A stretch of DNA of 64,000 bases, from contig NZ_VOAY01000001.1 in the NCBI RefSeq assembly GCF_008369125.1, forward strand, positions 1,302,001-1,366,000, written 5' to 3'. The notes beneath the pieces are model-generated. The model was given only the letters and a program-made list of their open reading frames with translations, did no database searches and was not told the origin of the DNA. Positions 43,760-53,237 of this stretch are shown here, in pieces; the first letter of the stretch is position 1; every line of letters starts with the position of its first letter. Source of the DNA: Allopusillimonas sp008369125. Its GTDB lineage: Bacteria; Pseudomonadota; Gammaproteobacteria; Burkholderiales; Burkholderiaceae_B. The translations under genes were made by a program, and so were the position numbers.

Positions 43760-44809
43760 TTACTGATGGTCTTTGAAATACTGCTTCCAGAGCTCTACGC
43801 CTTTGGCATTGCGCTTTGATTGCTCAGCAACCTTGGGCCAGACATCAGTCATTGCCTTTTCGCGCATGCGCTGTACTTCTTCTTCAGGCATGACAATGAC
43901 TTCGCCGCCAGCATCTTTAAGCGTTTTAATTGAGCTGTCGACGGCATCCATGTGCATTTTGCTGGTCTCAAAGTACATCTTCTTGAAGATTCCTTCGATT
44001 TGCTTGCGCTGCCAATCGGTAAGCTCGTTCCACTTCTCCAGGTTCACAAAGGTTTCCTGGTGCTGAGCTGGGTTCCAGCCAGGCATGCTGGCGTATTTGA
44101 TGACCTCGGGGAAGTGCATGTCAGCAATGCCACCGGTATCCCAGTAGGTGCCGTCGATTGTGCCTAATTTGATGGCGGTGTAGATATCACCGGCATCCAT
44201 CGAAACTGGCGCGCCGCCCATGGCGGCATGAAAGATGGCTTGAGGGCCGCCGGCACGCATTTTCTTGCCTTTCAGGTCTTCGAGTTTTTTAATGGGAAAG
44301 GTGGTGAACATGGAGTTGGGACCTTGGTCGGTCCAGCCTATCCAGTGCAACCCCCGCTCGTGGGCGGCTTCTTGCACCAGGTCGCCTATGCGGTATTTTG
44401 GGTCGCCCCACATGGCATCCCAGGCTTGCTCCGGCCCATTTGCCCCCATGGCCAGGCCATAAGCCAGCATGCCTTCAGGCATTTCCCCGCCATAAACGGT
44501 TGCCCAACCTGCATAGCCGTCGGTCATGCCGGCGGCGGCGGCGCCAAACGCTTCAGCACCACTGGTCAGCGCCCCAGCGGGTTCAACGCGAATGATTACG
44601 GTGCCTTGAGTAGCCTCTTCAACGGCTTTGACCCAGGGGATGAGCCCGCGCCCCCAACCGGCGTCTGAGCTATCGAAGGCGGGCTGAAAAGTCCATTTGG
44701 TGATTTTATCGGGTGGACCATCTTTGTCTGCCGCAAATACCGCGCCGGGCATGGTCGCAAAGCCTGTAAACGCTACTAGCATTGAGGCAATAAATAAACG
44801 TTTTTTCAT
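43760..44809 (-). CDS. dctP: TRAP transporter periplasmic substrate-binding protein (DctP/TakP type)
   Basis: A 349-residue exported protein: signal peptide MKKRLFIASMLVAFTGFATMPGAVFA with cleavage after AFA, then the DctP fold. LRAGGPQAIFHAAMGGAPV-like text (KMRAGGPQAIFHAAMGGAPVS) holds the conserved Arg that binds the substrate carboxylate, followed by AIKLGTIDGTYWDTGG. The sequence pattern around residues 60-200 is nearer the TakP/2-oxo-acid group than DctP of C4-dicarboxylates, but this is a weak inference. A strong ribosome site (AGGAGAGAG) precedes the start. Middle gene of the dctQ-dctP-dctM cluster. Confidence 0.93.
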   Translation of the reverse strand: MKKRLFIASMLVAFTGFATMPGAVFAADKDGPPDKITKWTFQPAFDSSDAGWGRGLIPWVKAVEEATQGTVIIRVEPAGALTSGAEAFGAAAAGMTDGYAGWATVYGGEMPEGMLAYGLAMGANGPEQAWDAMWGDPKYRIGDLVQEAAHERGLHWIGWTDQGPNSMFTTFPIKKLEDLKGKKMRAGGPQAIFHAAMGGAPVSMDAGDIYTAIKLGTIDGTYWDTGGIADMHFPEVIKYASMPGWNPAQHQETFVNLEKWNELTDWQRKQIEGIFKKMYFETSKMHMDAVDSSIKTLKDAGGEVIVMPEEEVQRMREKAMTDVWPKVAEQSKRNAKGVELWKQYFKDHQ

Positions 44810-44885
44810 GTCTCTCTCCTGTTTTTACTGTTTTTACTTTCTTTGCTGTCTAGGCGCAGCTTGGTTGCTTGGGGTGAAGTCGGGT

Positions 44886-45386
44886 TTATCTCCCGAAGAG
44901 TATTCTCAGGTCTCGGAAGAATTGACGTATAACGAGCAGCAGCATAACAATGGCGCTGAGCGGGATGATGGTCTTGATGGGGTAAATAGGAATGCGTATG
45001 GCCGTTGGCGTAACCTGTCCCAATTTGATAGAGATCATGGCGGATTGCCAGCCTTTCCAGATGAGAACGAACAGGAACATGAACGTGAAGACGGCCGTGA
45101 TGACGTCACAAAAGGCTTTGGTGCGGGTGGAGAAGTTGGCGTAGAACAGGTCTAGTTTGATGAAGTCGCCGTGCACATAGGCGTAGGCTCCGGCCATACA
45201 CGCCAACAACACCAGAGCGGCTTGCAGGGTTGTGCCTATCCACAGTGAAGGCGAGTTCATGACATATCGCAAAAATACATCGGTAAGCGAGAACGTCATG
45301 CAATAGAGAATGAGGATCACCCCAATCCCGCCCATCCAGTTGGTCACGCGATCGAGCAGTCTGCTGGAAACTTCGCTGATTTTCAT
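44886..45386 (-). CDS. dctQ: TRAP transporter small permease (DctQ family)
   Basis: A 166-residue protein with four membrane spans, from the Met at 45386 (MKISEVSSRLLDRVTNWMGG); the frame extends another 80 codons upstream without membrane or family features. The blocks FLRYVMNSPSLWIGTTLQAALVLLACMAGAYAYVHGDFIKLDL and IWKGWQSAMIS are typical of DctQ. It pairs with DctM in the membrane. First gene of its TRAP cluster; 76 bases to dctP. Confidence 0.9.
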   Translation of the reverse strand: MKISEVSSRLLDRVTNWMGGIGVILILYCMTFSLTDVFLRYVMNSPSLWIGTTLQAALVLLACMAGAYAYVHGDFIKLDLFYANFSTRTKAFCDVITAVFTFMFLFVLIWKGWQSAMISIKLGQVTPTAIRIPIYPIKTIIPLSAIVMLLLVIRQFFRDLRILFGR

Positions 45387-45628
45387 GGTGCACGCATCCC
45401 GGTTGGTGTTTGCGATCTCCTTCCCAATATAGAAAGTGAAACGCCATGTTCCTATTAGTGAAATCCCTATCGACTTTTCATTATTGCGTTCTTTACCACG
45501 TGTCGCCTGGTGTAACGCGGCGTGTCTAAACGGCCCGCGCTGCAGGGCGGCGATGATCTGGCGGCGGGATATCAGCGGCAGATTTTCGGCCTGTGTTTTT
45601 TTTCGAATATCGGGCAAAAAGTGCAAAA

Positions 45629-45661
45629 AAATACGCCAGCTCTGCGCGGGCTGGCGTATTT
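45629..45661 (-). terminator. Rho-independent terminator of the proXVW-type operon
   Basis: AAATACGCCAGC and GCTGGCGTATTT form a perfect 12-bp stem with a 9-base loop; on the minus strand the T run extends to seven bases. It lies 87 bases beyond the permease stop and isolates the operon from the TRAP genes downstream. The rest of the 361-base gap (45387-45747) shows no gene. Confidence 0.92.
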
Positions 45662-45747
45662 ATGTGCTGTGCAGTCGTTGCTTAGAAGCAGTGTCAGCTT
45701 GGCGCCGCTGGTAGGTGGGCGCAGGCGGACAGGCGGCTGCGGCCTGG

Positions 45748-46593
45748 CTATTCTTTCTTGGCGCTAGGTTTACGCAAGGATTGCGTGATGCGATCCAGCA
45801 GCATGGCCAGGATTACAACGGCAATACCTGCTTCAAAACCGTCACCTGGTCGCAGGCGTTGAATGGCGCGCCACACTTCGCTACCCAAACCTTCGGCACC
45901 GATCATGGCGGCGATAACCACCATGGACAAGGCCAGCATAATAGTCTGGTTGATGCCGGCCATAATCGTGGGCAACGACAAAGGAAACTGAACCTTGAGC
46001 AGCTTCTGAGTGCGCGTTGCCCCATAGGCATCTGCCGCCTCGACCAGCTCGGCTGGAACCTGACGAATTCCAAGAATGGTCAGACGTATAGCTGGCGGCA
46101 TGGAAAATATGACCGTGGCGAAAATGGCCGATACAGAACCAATACCAAAAAATGGAATCGCTGGAATCAGGTAAACAAAGGCTGGCATGGTCTGCATGAA
46201 ATCAAGCACTGGCATGACCACGCGATATAAGCGCGACGACAAGGCTGCCATGATGCCAATAGGCAAAGCGATCAGCACCGCAACGGCGGTAGCTATTACC
46301 ACCAGCGTCAATGTTTGCACCATGGGCTGCCACAAGCCCATATTAAGAATGAGCTCCAGGCCTAACACAGCGCCCAAAGCCAGCCGCCAGCCCGATAGGC
46401 GCCAGCAGATCAGCGCGATGATTGCGATCAAGGCCCAGTCTGGCACGGCCAGCAGTGCGCCATCCAAAACATCAATGCCGCTTTGTGTCACGCGGGCGAT
46501 GGCGCGTGTGACCCCGGAGTATTCCGTTGTCAGCCAATCTAGCCCAGCCTCAATCCAGTCGCCTAGCGGTATGCGGGGAATAATTGTTTCCAT
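45748..46593 (-). CDS. proW: Glycine betaine/proline-type ABC transporter permease (ProW)
   Basis: A 281-residue BPD-type permease with about seven spans. The cytoplasmic EAA loop that docks the ATPase is VPAELVEAADAYGATRTQKLLKVQFPLSLPTIMAGINQ. The order of blocks (DWALIAIIALICWRLSG, GIMAALSSRLYRVVMPVLDFMQTMPAFVYLIPAIPFFG) is that of ProW/OpuAB. It lets osmoprotectants such as glycine betaine cross the inner membrane. Its start overlaps the proV stop by one base. Last gene before a strong terminator. Confidence 0.95.
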   Translation of the reverse strand: METIIPRIPLGDWIEAGLDWLTTEYSGVTRAIARVTQSGIDVLDGALLAVPDWALIAIIALICWRLSGWRLALGAVLGLELILNMGLWQPMVQTLTLVVIATAVAVLIALPIGIMAALSSRLYRVVMPVLDFMQTMPAFVYLIPAIPFFGIGSVSAIFATVIFSMPPAIRLTILGIRQVPAELVEAADAYGATRTQKLLKVQFPLSLPTIMAGINQTIMLALSMVVIAAMIGAEGLGSEVWRAIQRLRPGDGFEAGIAVVILAMLLDRITQSLRKPSAKKE

Positions 46594-47810
46594 TATTGCT
46601 CTCCTCCGGCTTTGGCCAGTTCATCAAGCACGGCACCCTTAACGACCACACCCAAAAGGCGGCCAGCTTCATCGACAACCGCTACAGGCACACTGCGTGC
46701 GTCAAACATGCCGAAAATCGTGTTAAGAGGCTCTTCAGGCCCAACCTTTGGCACATTGGGGTCGATCAGGTCGCGGATACTGTCTTGCTTTGCCTGCATG
46801 GCCTGGCTGGCCGTTGCAGCGTCAACCAGGCCCAACAGGCGACGATCTCGTGTGGTGATATAGATTGAATCTATGCTGTTTTCGCTCATTTTTCGCAATA
46901 CGGTTCGCGGCCCATCGCTCTCATGAGCGGTAGCACGCACCGGGCGCATGGCACTACTGGCCGTCAACACCCGCGCCTTATCGACCCCTTCGATGAAACG
47001 GGCGACGTAGTCGTTGGCTGGGTGAGTAAGTATTTGTTCGGGCGTGCCTTCCTGAACGATTTCACCATCTTTCAACAGAATGATCCGATCGCCAATATTG
47101 ATGGCCTCGTCCAGATCATGGGTGATAAAGACCGTGGTCTTTTTGGTGTGATACTGCAGCTCTTGCAGTTCGCTCTGCATGTCTCTGCGGATCAAGGGAT
47201 CCAAGGCGGAAAAGGCCTCGTCCATGAGCAGCACCGAAGAATCATTAGCCAGTGCACGAGCAAGCCCCACTCGCTGCTGCATGCCACCTGACAATTGATG
47301 AGGGTAAGAATCTTCCCAACCCTTGAGTCCCACCTGTTCAAGCGCTTCTTTGGCTATCTTTATGCGCTCAGCTTTGTTGGTGCCACGAATTTCCAGCCCG
47401 AATTCGGCATTTTGCTGAACTGTACGGTGGGGAAATAGCGCGAAATTTTGAAACACCATAGAGAAATGACGACGCCGGGCTTCCAGCAGTCGTTTGTCGC
47501 TGATGCCGGTAATGGGCTCATCATCGACCCGTATGGTGCCTTCTGTGGGGTCAATAAGGCGGTTCAGGCAGCGTATTAATGTGGATTTACCCGACCCAGA
47601 CAGCCCCATAATGACCAGAAGCTCGCCTTCATACACATCAAAAGAGATATTGGACAAAGCCAGTGTTTGCCCTGTTTTTTCGAAGATTTCGGGGCGCTTC
47701 ATGCCCGAGTCGCGCAATTTGAGTGCGTGCTTTGGATTGGAACCGAAGACCTTGCTTAGATCGCGTACTTGTATCTTTACGGTCTTGTTTTCATTGTTAT
47801 TTTCATTCAT
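46593..47810 (-). CDS. proV: Glycine betaine/proline-type ABC transporter ATP-binding protein (ProV)
   Basis: A 405-residue ATPase from the Met at 47810 (MNENNNENKTVKIQVRDLSKVFG). Walker A is GLSGSGKST, the Q-loop follows VFQNFALFPH, the signature is LSGGMQQRVGLARAL, and Walker B is VLLMDEAFSALDP. Residues about 280-400 hold two CBS domains (STAMR..., DSIRDLIDPNVPKVGPEEPL), the sensor of ionic strength in OpuA-type importers. It powers ProW. An attenuator-like hairpin separates it from the binding-protein gene. Confidence 0.95.
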   Translation of the reverse strand: MNENNNENKTVKIQVRDLSKVFGSNPKHALKLRDSGMKRPEIFEKTGQTLALSNISFDVYEGELLVIMGLSGSGKSTLIRCLNRLIDPTEGTIRVDDEPITGISDKRLLEARRRHFSMVFQNFALFPHRTVQQNAEFGLEIRGTNKAERIKIAKEALEQVGLKGWEDSYPHQLSGGMQQRVGLARALANDSSVLLMDEAFSALDPLIRRDMQSELQELQYHTKKTTVFITHDLDEAINIGDRIILLKDGEIVQEGTPEQILTHPANDYVARFIEGVDKARVLTASSAMRPVRATAHESDGPRTVLRKMSENSIDSIYITTRDRRLLGLVDAATASQAMQAKQDSIRDLIDPNVPKVGPEEPLNTIFGMFDARSVPVAVVDEAGRLLGVVVKGAVLDELAKAGGEQ

Positions 47811-47830
47811 GTGTAATGCCTTGCTCGTCA

Positions 47831-47876
47831 AAAAACATCAGGCCAACGCTGCCTGTTAATGTGCTGCGTTGGCCTG
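47831..47876 (-). terminator. Attenuator-like hairpin between proX and proV
   Basis: CAGGCCAACGC (47839-47849) and GCGTTGGCCTG (47866-47876) form a perfect 11-bp stem. On the minus strand it is followed by ATGTTTTTT. It lies inside the operon after proX, so it likely cuts most transcripts short and keeps the binding protein in excess. Confidence 0.8.
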
Positions 47877-47897
47877 CCTTGGATATGGCTAAAAATC

Positions 47898-48770
47898 TTA
47901 GCTATTACCCATCCATTTTTTGACCAGCTCTGGGTTTTCTTCAACCCATTTTTTGGCGTTTTCGTATGGGTCACCGCCCTGCTCATTGGCGAGCATGACC
48001 TTACCCATGTCTTCTGCCGTCCACGAAAAATTATTGAGGATGGCATAGGCTTGAGGCATATCTTCTTTCAGGCCCTTGCGTGCGATTGTGTGGATTTGCT
48101 CAGCACCACCATAAACGCCTTTAGGGTCATCAAGATATTTTAGATCCCAACGAGAAAACATCCAGTGCGGCGTCCAGGCCGTAACCACGATATCTTCTTT
48201 GTTTTTAATGGCGTTGCCCAATGCGGCGGTCATGGTGGCGTCACTGCCATCACGCAGACGCAGTTTTAAATCGTAATCTTTTACGACTTGGCCACTGAGG
48301 CGCTGCAGACCCGCACCAGGGTCAATACCGATGATTTCGTTATTGAGGTCTTTGGCATGATCATTTAACTGATCGATGGAATCGATTTTTGTATAAGCGG
48401 GTACTGCCAGACCAAGTTTGGTGCCATCGAGGTTGACACCGAGGTCGTCGACTTTGCTACCGAGCTTTTTGAAATAATCTTCGTGGGTGGTGGGCAACCA
48501 CCCTGCCAGCAAGGCGTCGGCGTCTCCGGTAGCTACGGATTGCCACATTGCCGCCCCGGCCAATGATATGTTTTTGACGTCGTAACCGGCTTTTTCTAAT
48601 ACGACCTTGACTACGTTGGTGGATGCTACTGTCGAGGACCACTCGACATAGGCGAGTTTTACAGTGCCTTTGCTCTCAGCATGTACGGGCGCCGCGATGA
48701 AACTGGCCCCGACAACTAACGCCGACACTGCCAAGCGGGCACGTGGGCCGAATATTTTTGATATTGGCAT
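47898..48770 (-). CDS. proX: Glycine betaine/choline-type ABC transporter substrate-binding protein (ProX/OpuAC)
   Basis: A 290-residue exported protein from the Met at 48770, with AGGAG just upstream; the frame extends 43 codons further but the signal peptide begins here (MPISKIFGPRARLAVSALVVGASFIAAPVHA). The OpuAC fold is shown by VKLAYVEWSSTVASTNVVKVVLEKAGYDV, AAMWQSVATGDADALLAGWLPTTHEDYF and VVTAWTPHWMFSRWDLKYLDDP. The aromatic residues in these blocks would form the quaternary-ammonium box. First gene of proX-proV-proW on the minus strand. Confidence 0.94.
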   Translation of the reverse strand: MPISKIFGPRARLAVSALVVGASFIAAPVHAESKGTVKLAYVEWSSTVASTNVVKVVLEKAGYDVKNISLAGAAMWQSVATGDADALLAGWLPTTHEDYFKKLGSKVDDLGVNLDGTKLGLAVPAYTKIDSIDQLNDHAKDLNNEIIGIDPGAGLQRLSGQVVKDYDLKLRLRDGSDATMTAALGNAIKNKEDIVVTAWTPHWMFSRWDLKYLDDPKGVYGGAEQIHTIARKGLKEDMPQAYAILNNFSWTAEDMGKVMLANEQGGDPYENAKKWVEENPELVKKWMGNS

Positions 48771-48974
48771 GGATGCTCCTTTATTCATTGTCAAGCTTTT
48801 TATAATGCCAGACCATGAGCAAAAGCGCAAATGACAAATATTCAAAAACATATTACGGAGACCTGAATCGTATATCGTTTGAGCAAACGTTTTGTGCACT
48901 ACGCAAGCGTTTCGGCAACTACATCTTATTGTAGAAGAGCGCGAAGATAAATCTGGAAAAGACCCTTAAATTAA

Positions 48975-49823
48975 TCATTGCGGGCATTCTTTCTGATAGT
49001 TCTGCCATGCTTCATTTATCGCCTCTGCAAGCTTAATAAGAACGGATCCATAATGGACAATCCGATCCTTGGCCCACAGTTCATCAGAAGATGAAAAACT
49101 GATATTCAACGCATAAATGGCTTCCCCCGGTGTTTTGAGTGTTGTGGCAATGGCAATCATCCCCGCGTGCCAATCTGCTACGCAATATCCGAGCATATTC
49201 AGGTCTTGGCGCGCGCGCTCTATTCTGAACAGAACCGCATCCTTAGTGCCTGGATATTTCGGCAATATGTACTGCAGCAACCGAGCAAGCGACGATTCGT
49301 CCAAGGCATTTAGGTAGCACAAGCCCAGCGACAATGTTTCCATAGGCCTGCGCGACCCGGGGACAATATGCCTCAAAACCCCACCGCGGCCGTATCTCAC
49401 TGAAGCGAGGTAAACCATGTCACACAGGTCCGGTGCGGCCAGCCCGACATTGATCTCTTCACGTTTTGCAACGGCCTGCATATATGGAAGTGCAATCTGA
49501 TATTCGATCAAGCCTTCTTGGTATGCGAGAGCGAGATTCAAGAGCACTGGCGCCAGACGGTAGGCACGCAGCTCTGGATCAAACATGAGAAACCCACTGT
49601 CTACCAAAGAATGGGTCAAACGACTGATTGTTGGCCTTGGCAAGCCTACCCGTTCCGCCAGGTCGGCATTTGTCAGCGCTGACCCACCGTGCCTGAAAGC
49701 ACGCAAAATGGCCAGCCCGCGTTCGAGTGATCGACTTCCTGGGGTAACCCTAGTAAACGGACACCCGGTCACTGCAAAGGGGGTTTTGCCACAGATCATG
49801 GGGTTGCTGGTCAATTTGTCCAT
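48975..49823 (-). CDS. IclR-family transcriptional regulator of the adjacent TRAP/CoA cluster
   Basis: A 282-residue regulator: HTH at about residues 30-85 (RSLERGLAILRAFRHGGSALTNADLAERVGLPRPTISRLTHSLVDSGFL), effector domain after residue ~100 (REEINVGLAAPDLCDMVYLASVRYGRGGVLRHIVPGSRRPMETLSLG). It is divergent from the dctQ-dctM-CoA transferase operon; the 291-base gap contains a palindrome that recurs before the outlying dctP gene, so both are probably its targets (inference). Confidence 0.93.
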   Translation of the reverse strand: MDKLTSNPMICGKTPFAVTGCPFTRVTPGSRSLERGLAILRAFRHGGSALTNADLAERVGLPRPTISRLTHSLVDSGFLMFDPELRAYRLAPVLLNLALAYQEGLIEYQIALPYMQAVAKREEINVGLAAPDLCDMVYLASVRYGRGGVLRHIVPGSRRPMETLSLGLCYLNALDESSLARLLQYILPKYPGTKDAVLFRIERARQDLNMLGYCVADWHAGMIAIATTLKTPGEAIYALNISFSSSDELWAKDRIVHYGSVLIKLAEAINEAWQNYQKECPQ

Positions 49824-49958
49824 GTGTCTTCCGTCTGCTTGACTTCAGCTGCGATTTCCACTGATCGGCTACCGACTCCGGCCGAAATATAGGCCGACTC
49901 CAGAGGGTCGGCGCATATATCAACCAACCGGGGCAACTCAGCGGCAATGTTCGTTGCT

Positions 49959-49977
49959 AATTTCGTATAACGAAATT
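49959..49977. promoter_or_regulatory. Candidate IclR-family operator, site 1
   Basis: AATTTCGTATAACGAAATT: perfect 8-base arms around ATA. It lies between the divergent IclR gene and dctQ, about 137 bases from each start. The core TTTCG-N5-CGAAA recurs at 56204-56218. Length and symmetry match IclR-type operators. Confidence 0.65.
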
Positions 49978-50114
49978 CAAGGATGGTGCCATTACGACTT
50001 GTTGTCAATAATGAATCAGCGTTATTACGCGGACTGACCGAGGTGGTTTCTCCGGCACATGGATGCCATAGAGAGTTGCCCGGCAGACGGCAGCCTGTGA
50101 AAAGGAGGCAATCA

Positions 50115-50666
50115 ATGCAGATACTCAACAGAGTGCTTGCGGCAGTAGAAGGCCTGCTGGTCTTCGTCTCCGGTGTCTGCCTGATCCTGATGATGGTGTT
50201 AACCACTTTCGATATGCTGGCGCGAAAATTTTTACATTTTTCAATCCCCAGTCTGTTCGAATTCACCGAAGACTACCTCATGGTCGGCCTGGTTTTCCTT
50301 ACGCTGAGCTACGTCTATGTACGGGGCGGGCACATAAGAGTGAATCTGTTCGAACGATACATTCCACCTCGAGTTGAAGCAGTCTGGCGGCGAGTGCATC
50401 AGGTAATGTCTTTCGTGCTGTTTGCAATCATCACCGTGGAAGGCTGGGATGCCGCCATCGAAGCATATCGCTTCAATATTCTGTCCAGTAGTCTGCTGGC
50501 CTACCCCATGGCGCCGGCACTAATGCTCGTGCCCATCGGTAGTGCCATGCTGTGCTTGCGAATTCTCCAATCCATGTTTGTAGCATCTGAGGACGAAGGA
50601 ATTGATGAAGCATCAAACCTGACCGATGATTCGCGACCACCAGCGCAGCATCTGGACGGAGAATGA
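50115..50666 (+). CDS. dctQ: TRAP transporter small permease (DctQ family), second system
   Basis: A 183-residue protein with four spans from the Met at 50115, which has AAGGAGG seven bases upstream; the frame extends 44 codons further without support. Typical blocks are TFDMLARKFLHFSIPSLFEFTEDYLMVGLVFLTLSYVYVRGGHIRVNLFERYIP and VEGWDAAIEAYRFN. First gene of the operon dctQ-dctM-CoA transferase-crotonase; its stop overlaps the dctM start. Confidence 0.92.
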   Translation: MQILNRVLAAVEGLLVFVSGVCLILMMVLTTFDMLARKFLHFSIPSLFEFTEDYLMVGLVFLTLSYVYVRGGHIRVNLFERYIPPRVEAVWRRVHQVMSFVLFAIITVEGWDAAIEAYRFNILSSSLLAYPMAPALMLVPIGSAMLCLRILQSMFVASEDEGIDEASNLTDDSRPPAQHLDGE

Positions 50667-51961
50667 CCATGCTAGGCATCTCTCTCATAGCGCTCATGCT
50701 CCTGTTCCTGTTTTTAGGAATGCCTGTGGCATTTTCGCTTGGTGCAGCTGGGGCAATTGGTTTGTTTTTCTATGGCGGAATGGATACGGTGCTTGGCATT
50801 CTTGGGACTGTACCTTACCGATCAGCAGCAAGTTATGCGTTAGCCACAATACCGATGTTCATCCTGATGGCTCAGTTTATTTCTGCCTCGGGAATTGTTG
50901 ATGACGTTTTCACTGCAGCACAGCGCTGGCTCGAACGCCTGCCAGGTGGGCTCGCAATAACAACTATTTTCGCCTCCGCAGCCATGGCAGCCATGTCCGG
51001 ATCGAGTACAGCCTCAGCCGCAACATTATCTATGATGGCGGTACCACAGATGGTTAAACGGGGTTATTCCCGCAGTCTGGCTACAGGAGTCGTCGCTGTG
51101 GCTGGCACGCTGGCCATCATGATTCCGCCCAGCATCGCATTCGTGCTATATGGAATCATTACAGAAACGTCAATCGGTAAGTTGCTAATCGCAGGGATTA
51201 TTCCCGGGATAATCACGGCCGCCATGTACTGCATTGGCATTATTGCCTGGAGCAGAGTGTCGCCCCACAGCATGCCGTCATCGACGAATATGTATTCCTG
51301 GAAAGAGCGATTTAGCACTCTGCGCAACCTCTGGCCGTTCCTTATCTTGGCGGTGATTGTCGTAGGCTCAATGTACGCAGGCCTGGCCACTCCGACCGAA
51401 GCGGCCGCTTTCGGTGCCTTCGGTGCCTTTGTAATTCCGCTGCTCATGGGCCGCATGAGCAAAGACGCCTTCCAGACTTCAATCCTTAAGACGATCGAAT
51501 CAACGACCATGATTTTCGCCATCATCATCGGTGCAATGATCTTTGGCTATTTTTTGACAATTACCGAATCGACCCAAAACCTTATCCGATATATCGGAGA
51601 CTTAAACGTAAATCGGTGGGTAATCATGGGGCTGATCGTTGTGCTCTATCTGCTGCTGGGCTGCATTATGGATCAGGTCGCCATCATTCTGGTGACATTG
51701 CCGCTGGTATTTCCTCTCGTGACGAGCCTGGGGTTTGATCCGATCTGGTTTGGCGTCATCTGCACAAAGACGGCTGAAATTGGCATGGCAACGCCACCCG
51801 TCGGTATGAATGCCTACGTGGTGAGTGCAACCACAAAGGTTCCACTAGAAGAAGTATTTCGCGGTGCCGCTCCCCTTATTGGGATCGACCTACTGACTCT
51901 GCTGATATTGCTGGCGTTCCCGGCGTTGTCTACCTGGCTACCCTCCACCATGATCCAATAG
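50663..51961 (+). CDS. dctM: TRAP transporter large permease (DctM family), second system
   Basis: A 432-residue membrane protein with about 12 spans. Blocks: LFLFLGMPVAFSLGAAGAIGL, LMAQFISASGIVDDVF, GTLAIMIPPSIAFVLYGIITETSIGKLLIAGIIPG, ATPTEAAAFGAFGA and IGMATPPVGMNAYVV. Coupled to dctQ by an ATGA overlap. The matching binding protein is most likely the one encoded at 54993-56036 on the opposite strand, since no dctP lies in the operon itself. Confidence 0.95.
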   Translation: MTMLGISLIALMLLFLFLGMPVAFSLGAAGAIGLFFYGGMDTVLGILGTVPYRSAASYALATIPMFILMAQFISASGIVDDVFTAAQRWLERLPGGLAITTIFASAAMAAMSGSSTASAATLSMMAVPQMVKRGYSRSLATGVVAVAGTLAIMIPPSIAFVLYGIITETSIGKLLIAGIIPGIITAAMYCIGIIAWSRVSPHSMPSSTNMYSWKERFSTLRNLWPFLILAVIVVGSMYAGLATPTEAAAFGAFGAFVIPLLMGRMSKDAFQTSILKTIESTTMIFAIIIGAMIFGYFLTITESTQNLIRYIGDLNVNRWVIMGLIVVLYLLLGCIMDQVAIILVTLPLVFPLVTSLGFDPIWFGVICTKTAEIGMATPPVGMNAYVVSATTKVPLEEVFRGAAPLIGIDLLTLLILLAFPALSTWLPSTMIQ

Positions 51962-51973
51962 GAGAAATCAACT

Positions 51974-53230
51974 GTGTCTCAACTGCCTGATGACCGCCAC
52001 GTTCTACAAACGGAGGACGGCTTTTCGAATCCACTTGAAGGTATCCATGTTCTCGATTTGAGTCACGTCCAGGCTGGCCCGATATGCGGCATGATGTTGG
52101 CGGATATGGGTGCTGAAGTGATCAAGGTTGAAGCTTTGTCGGGCGATATGTATCGTCACCCCATAGAAGGTGCTTATTTTCAGAACTTTAACCGCAACAA
52201 ACGTGACATTGCGCTTGACCTCAAGTCTGCGGAAGGCCGGCAGATCGCGCTCAAGCTGGCTGAGAGAGCCGACATCCTGCTCGAAAACTATCTGCCCGGG
52301 GCATTGCAGCGACTTGGTCTGGGATATGAATCCGTGCGCGAAGCAAACCCGTCTATTATTTATGGGTCTATTTCAGGCTTCGGGCAGACGGGGCCCTGGC
52401 GCACACGTCCTGCTTTTGACCCGATAGTACAAGCCATTTCGGGCTGCATGGACGCCACAGGCGAACCTGGCCGGCCGCCTGTGCGTACCCGTGCGGCCAT
52501 GATTGACTATTGCTCGGGTACCACAATGGCTTTTGCCATTGCTGCAGCGCTCGTCCGACGTGCAAGAACGGGAGCTGGAGAACACATTGACATTGCGCTA
52601 ATGGATATCGCCTTGTATGCGATGAGCCCATACGTGACGCATTTCCGCAAACGTGGAAAGGTCTTTCCCCGCACTGGTTCCGCACATCCTGCAGTCGTGC
52701 CGAATCAGAACTTCAAGGTTTGTGATGGCTACATCTATATAGCTGCCACCTCTGATCAGATGTGGGAGAACCTCTGCCGTGTTCTCCATCTCGAGCAGAT
52801 CGGGGCGGATTCTCGGTTCAAATCCCGAGCCCTCCGTACACAGAATTCCGCAGTGCTCATCAAGGCCATCAGCCCGGCGATTGAAGCGTTGGAGGGGCGA
52901 GAACTTGAAGCTCAGTTGCTCGAAGCGGGCGTGCCCTGTGGCAGGGTGCGCTCAGTGGCCGAGCTTTTTGATGATGCGTATATCGAAACGCGCGGCATGC
53001 TTGAGCAATCCATACACCCCGATTTGGGAGTGCTGGAAACCTTCAAAACCCCTATACGCTTATCGGGCAAGTCTTCCCCATTGCGCAATCGCGCTCCATT
53101 GCTTGGCGAGCACACGGATGAAATCCTGCTCGAGTTGGGCTACAGCACCGAAAAGATCGAAGAAATGCTCACAAAGGGCGTGATCATGGGCCCTATGGGA
53201 ACCAAAAAATCTGGAAAACCTGCACTATGA
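51974..53230 (+). CDS. Class III CoA transferase (CaiB/BaiF family)
   Basis: A 418-residue enzyme starting with GTG at 51974 (GGAG ten bases upstream). It moves CoA from an acyl-CoA donor to a carboxylic acid. Family blocks: LEGIHVLDLSHVQAGPICGMMLADMGAEVIKVE, NRNKRDIALDLKS, ADILLENYLPGALQRLGLGYE, SGFGQTGPWRTRPAFDPIVQAISG, the catalytic Asp in IDIALMDIALYAM, and VPCGRVRSVAELFDD. It follows dctM by 12 bases, so it probably activates the acid that the TRAP system imports. Donor and acceptor cannot be told. Confidence 0.94.
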   Translation: MSQLPDDRHVLQTEDGFSNPLEGIHVLDLSHVQAGPICGMMLADMGAEVIKVEALSGDMYRHPIEGAYFQNFNRNKRDIALDLKSAEGRQIALKLAERADILLENYLPGALQRLGLGYESVREANPSIIYGSISGFGQTGPWRTRPAFDPIVQAISGCMDATGEPGRPPVRTRAAMIDYCSGTTMAFAIAAALVRRARTGAGEHIDIALMDIALYAMSPYVTHFRKRGKVFPRTGSAHPAVVPNQNFKVCDGYIYIAATSDQMWENLCRVLHLEQIGADSRFKSRALRTQNSAVLIKAISPAIEALEGRELEAQLLEAGVPCGRVRSVAELFDDAYIETRGMLEQSIHPDLGVLETFKTPIRLSGKSSPLRNRAPLLGEHTDEILLELGYSTEKIEEMLTKGVIMGPMGTKKSGKPAL

Positions 53231-53237
53231 GGACGTC

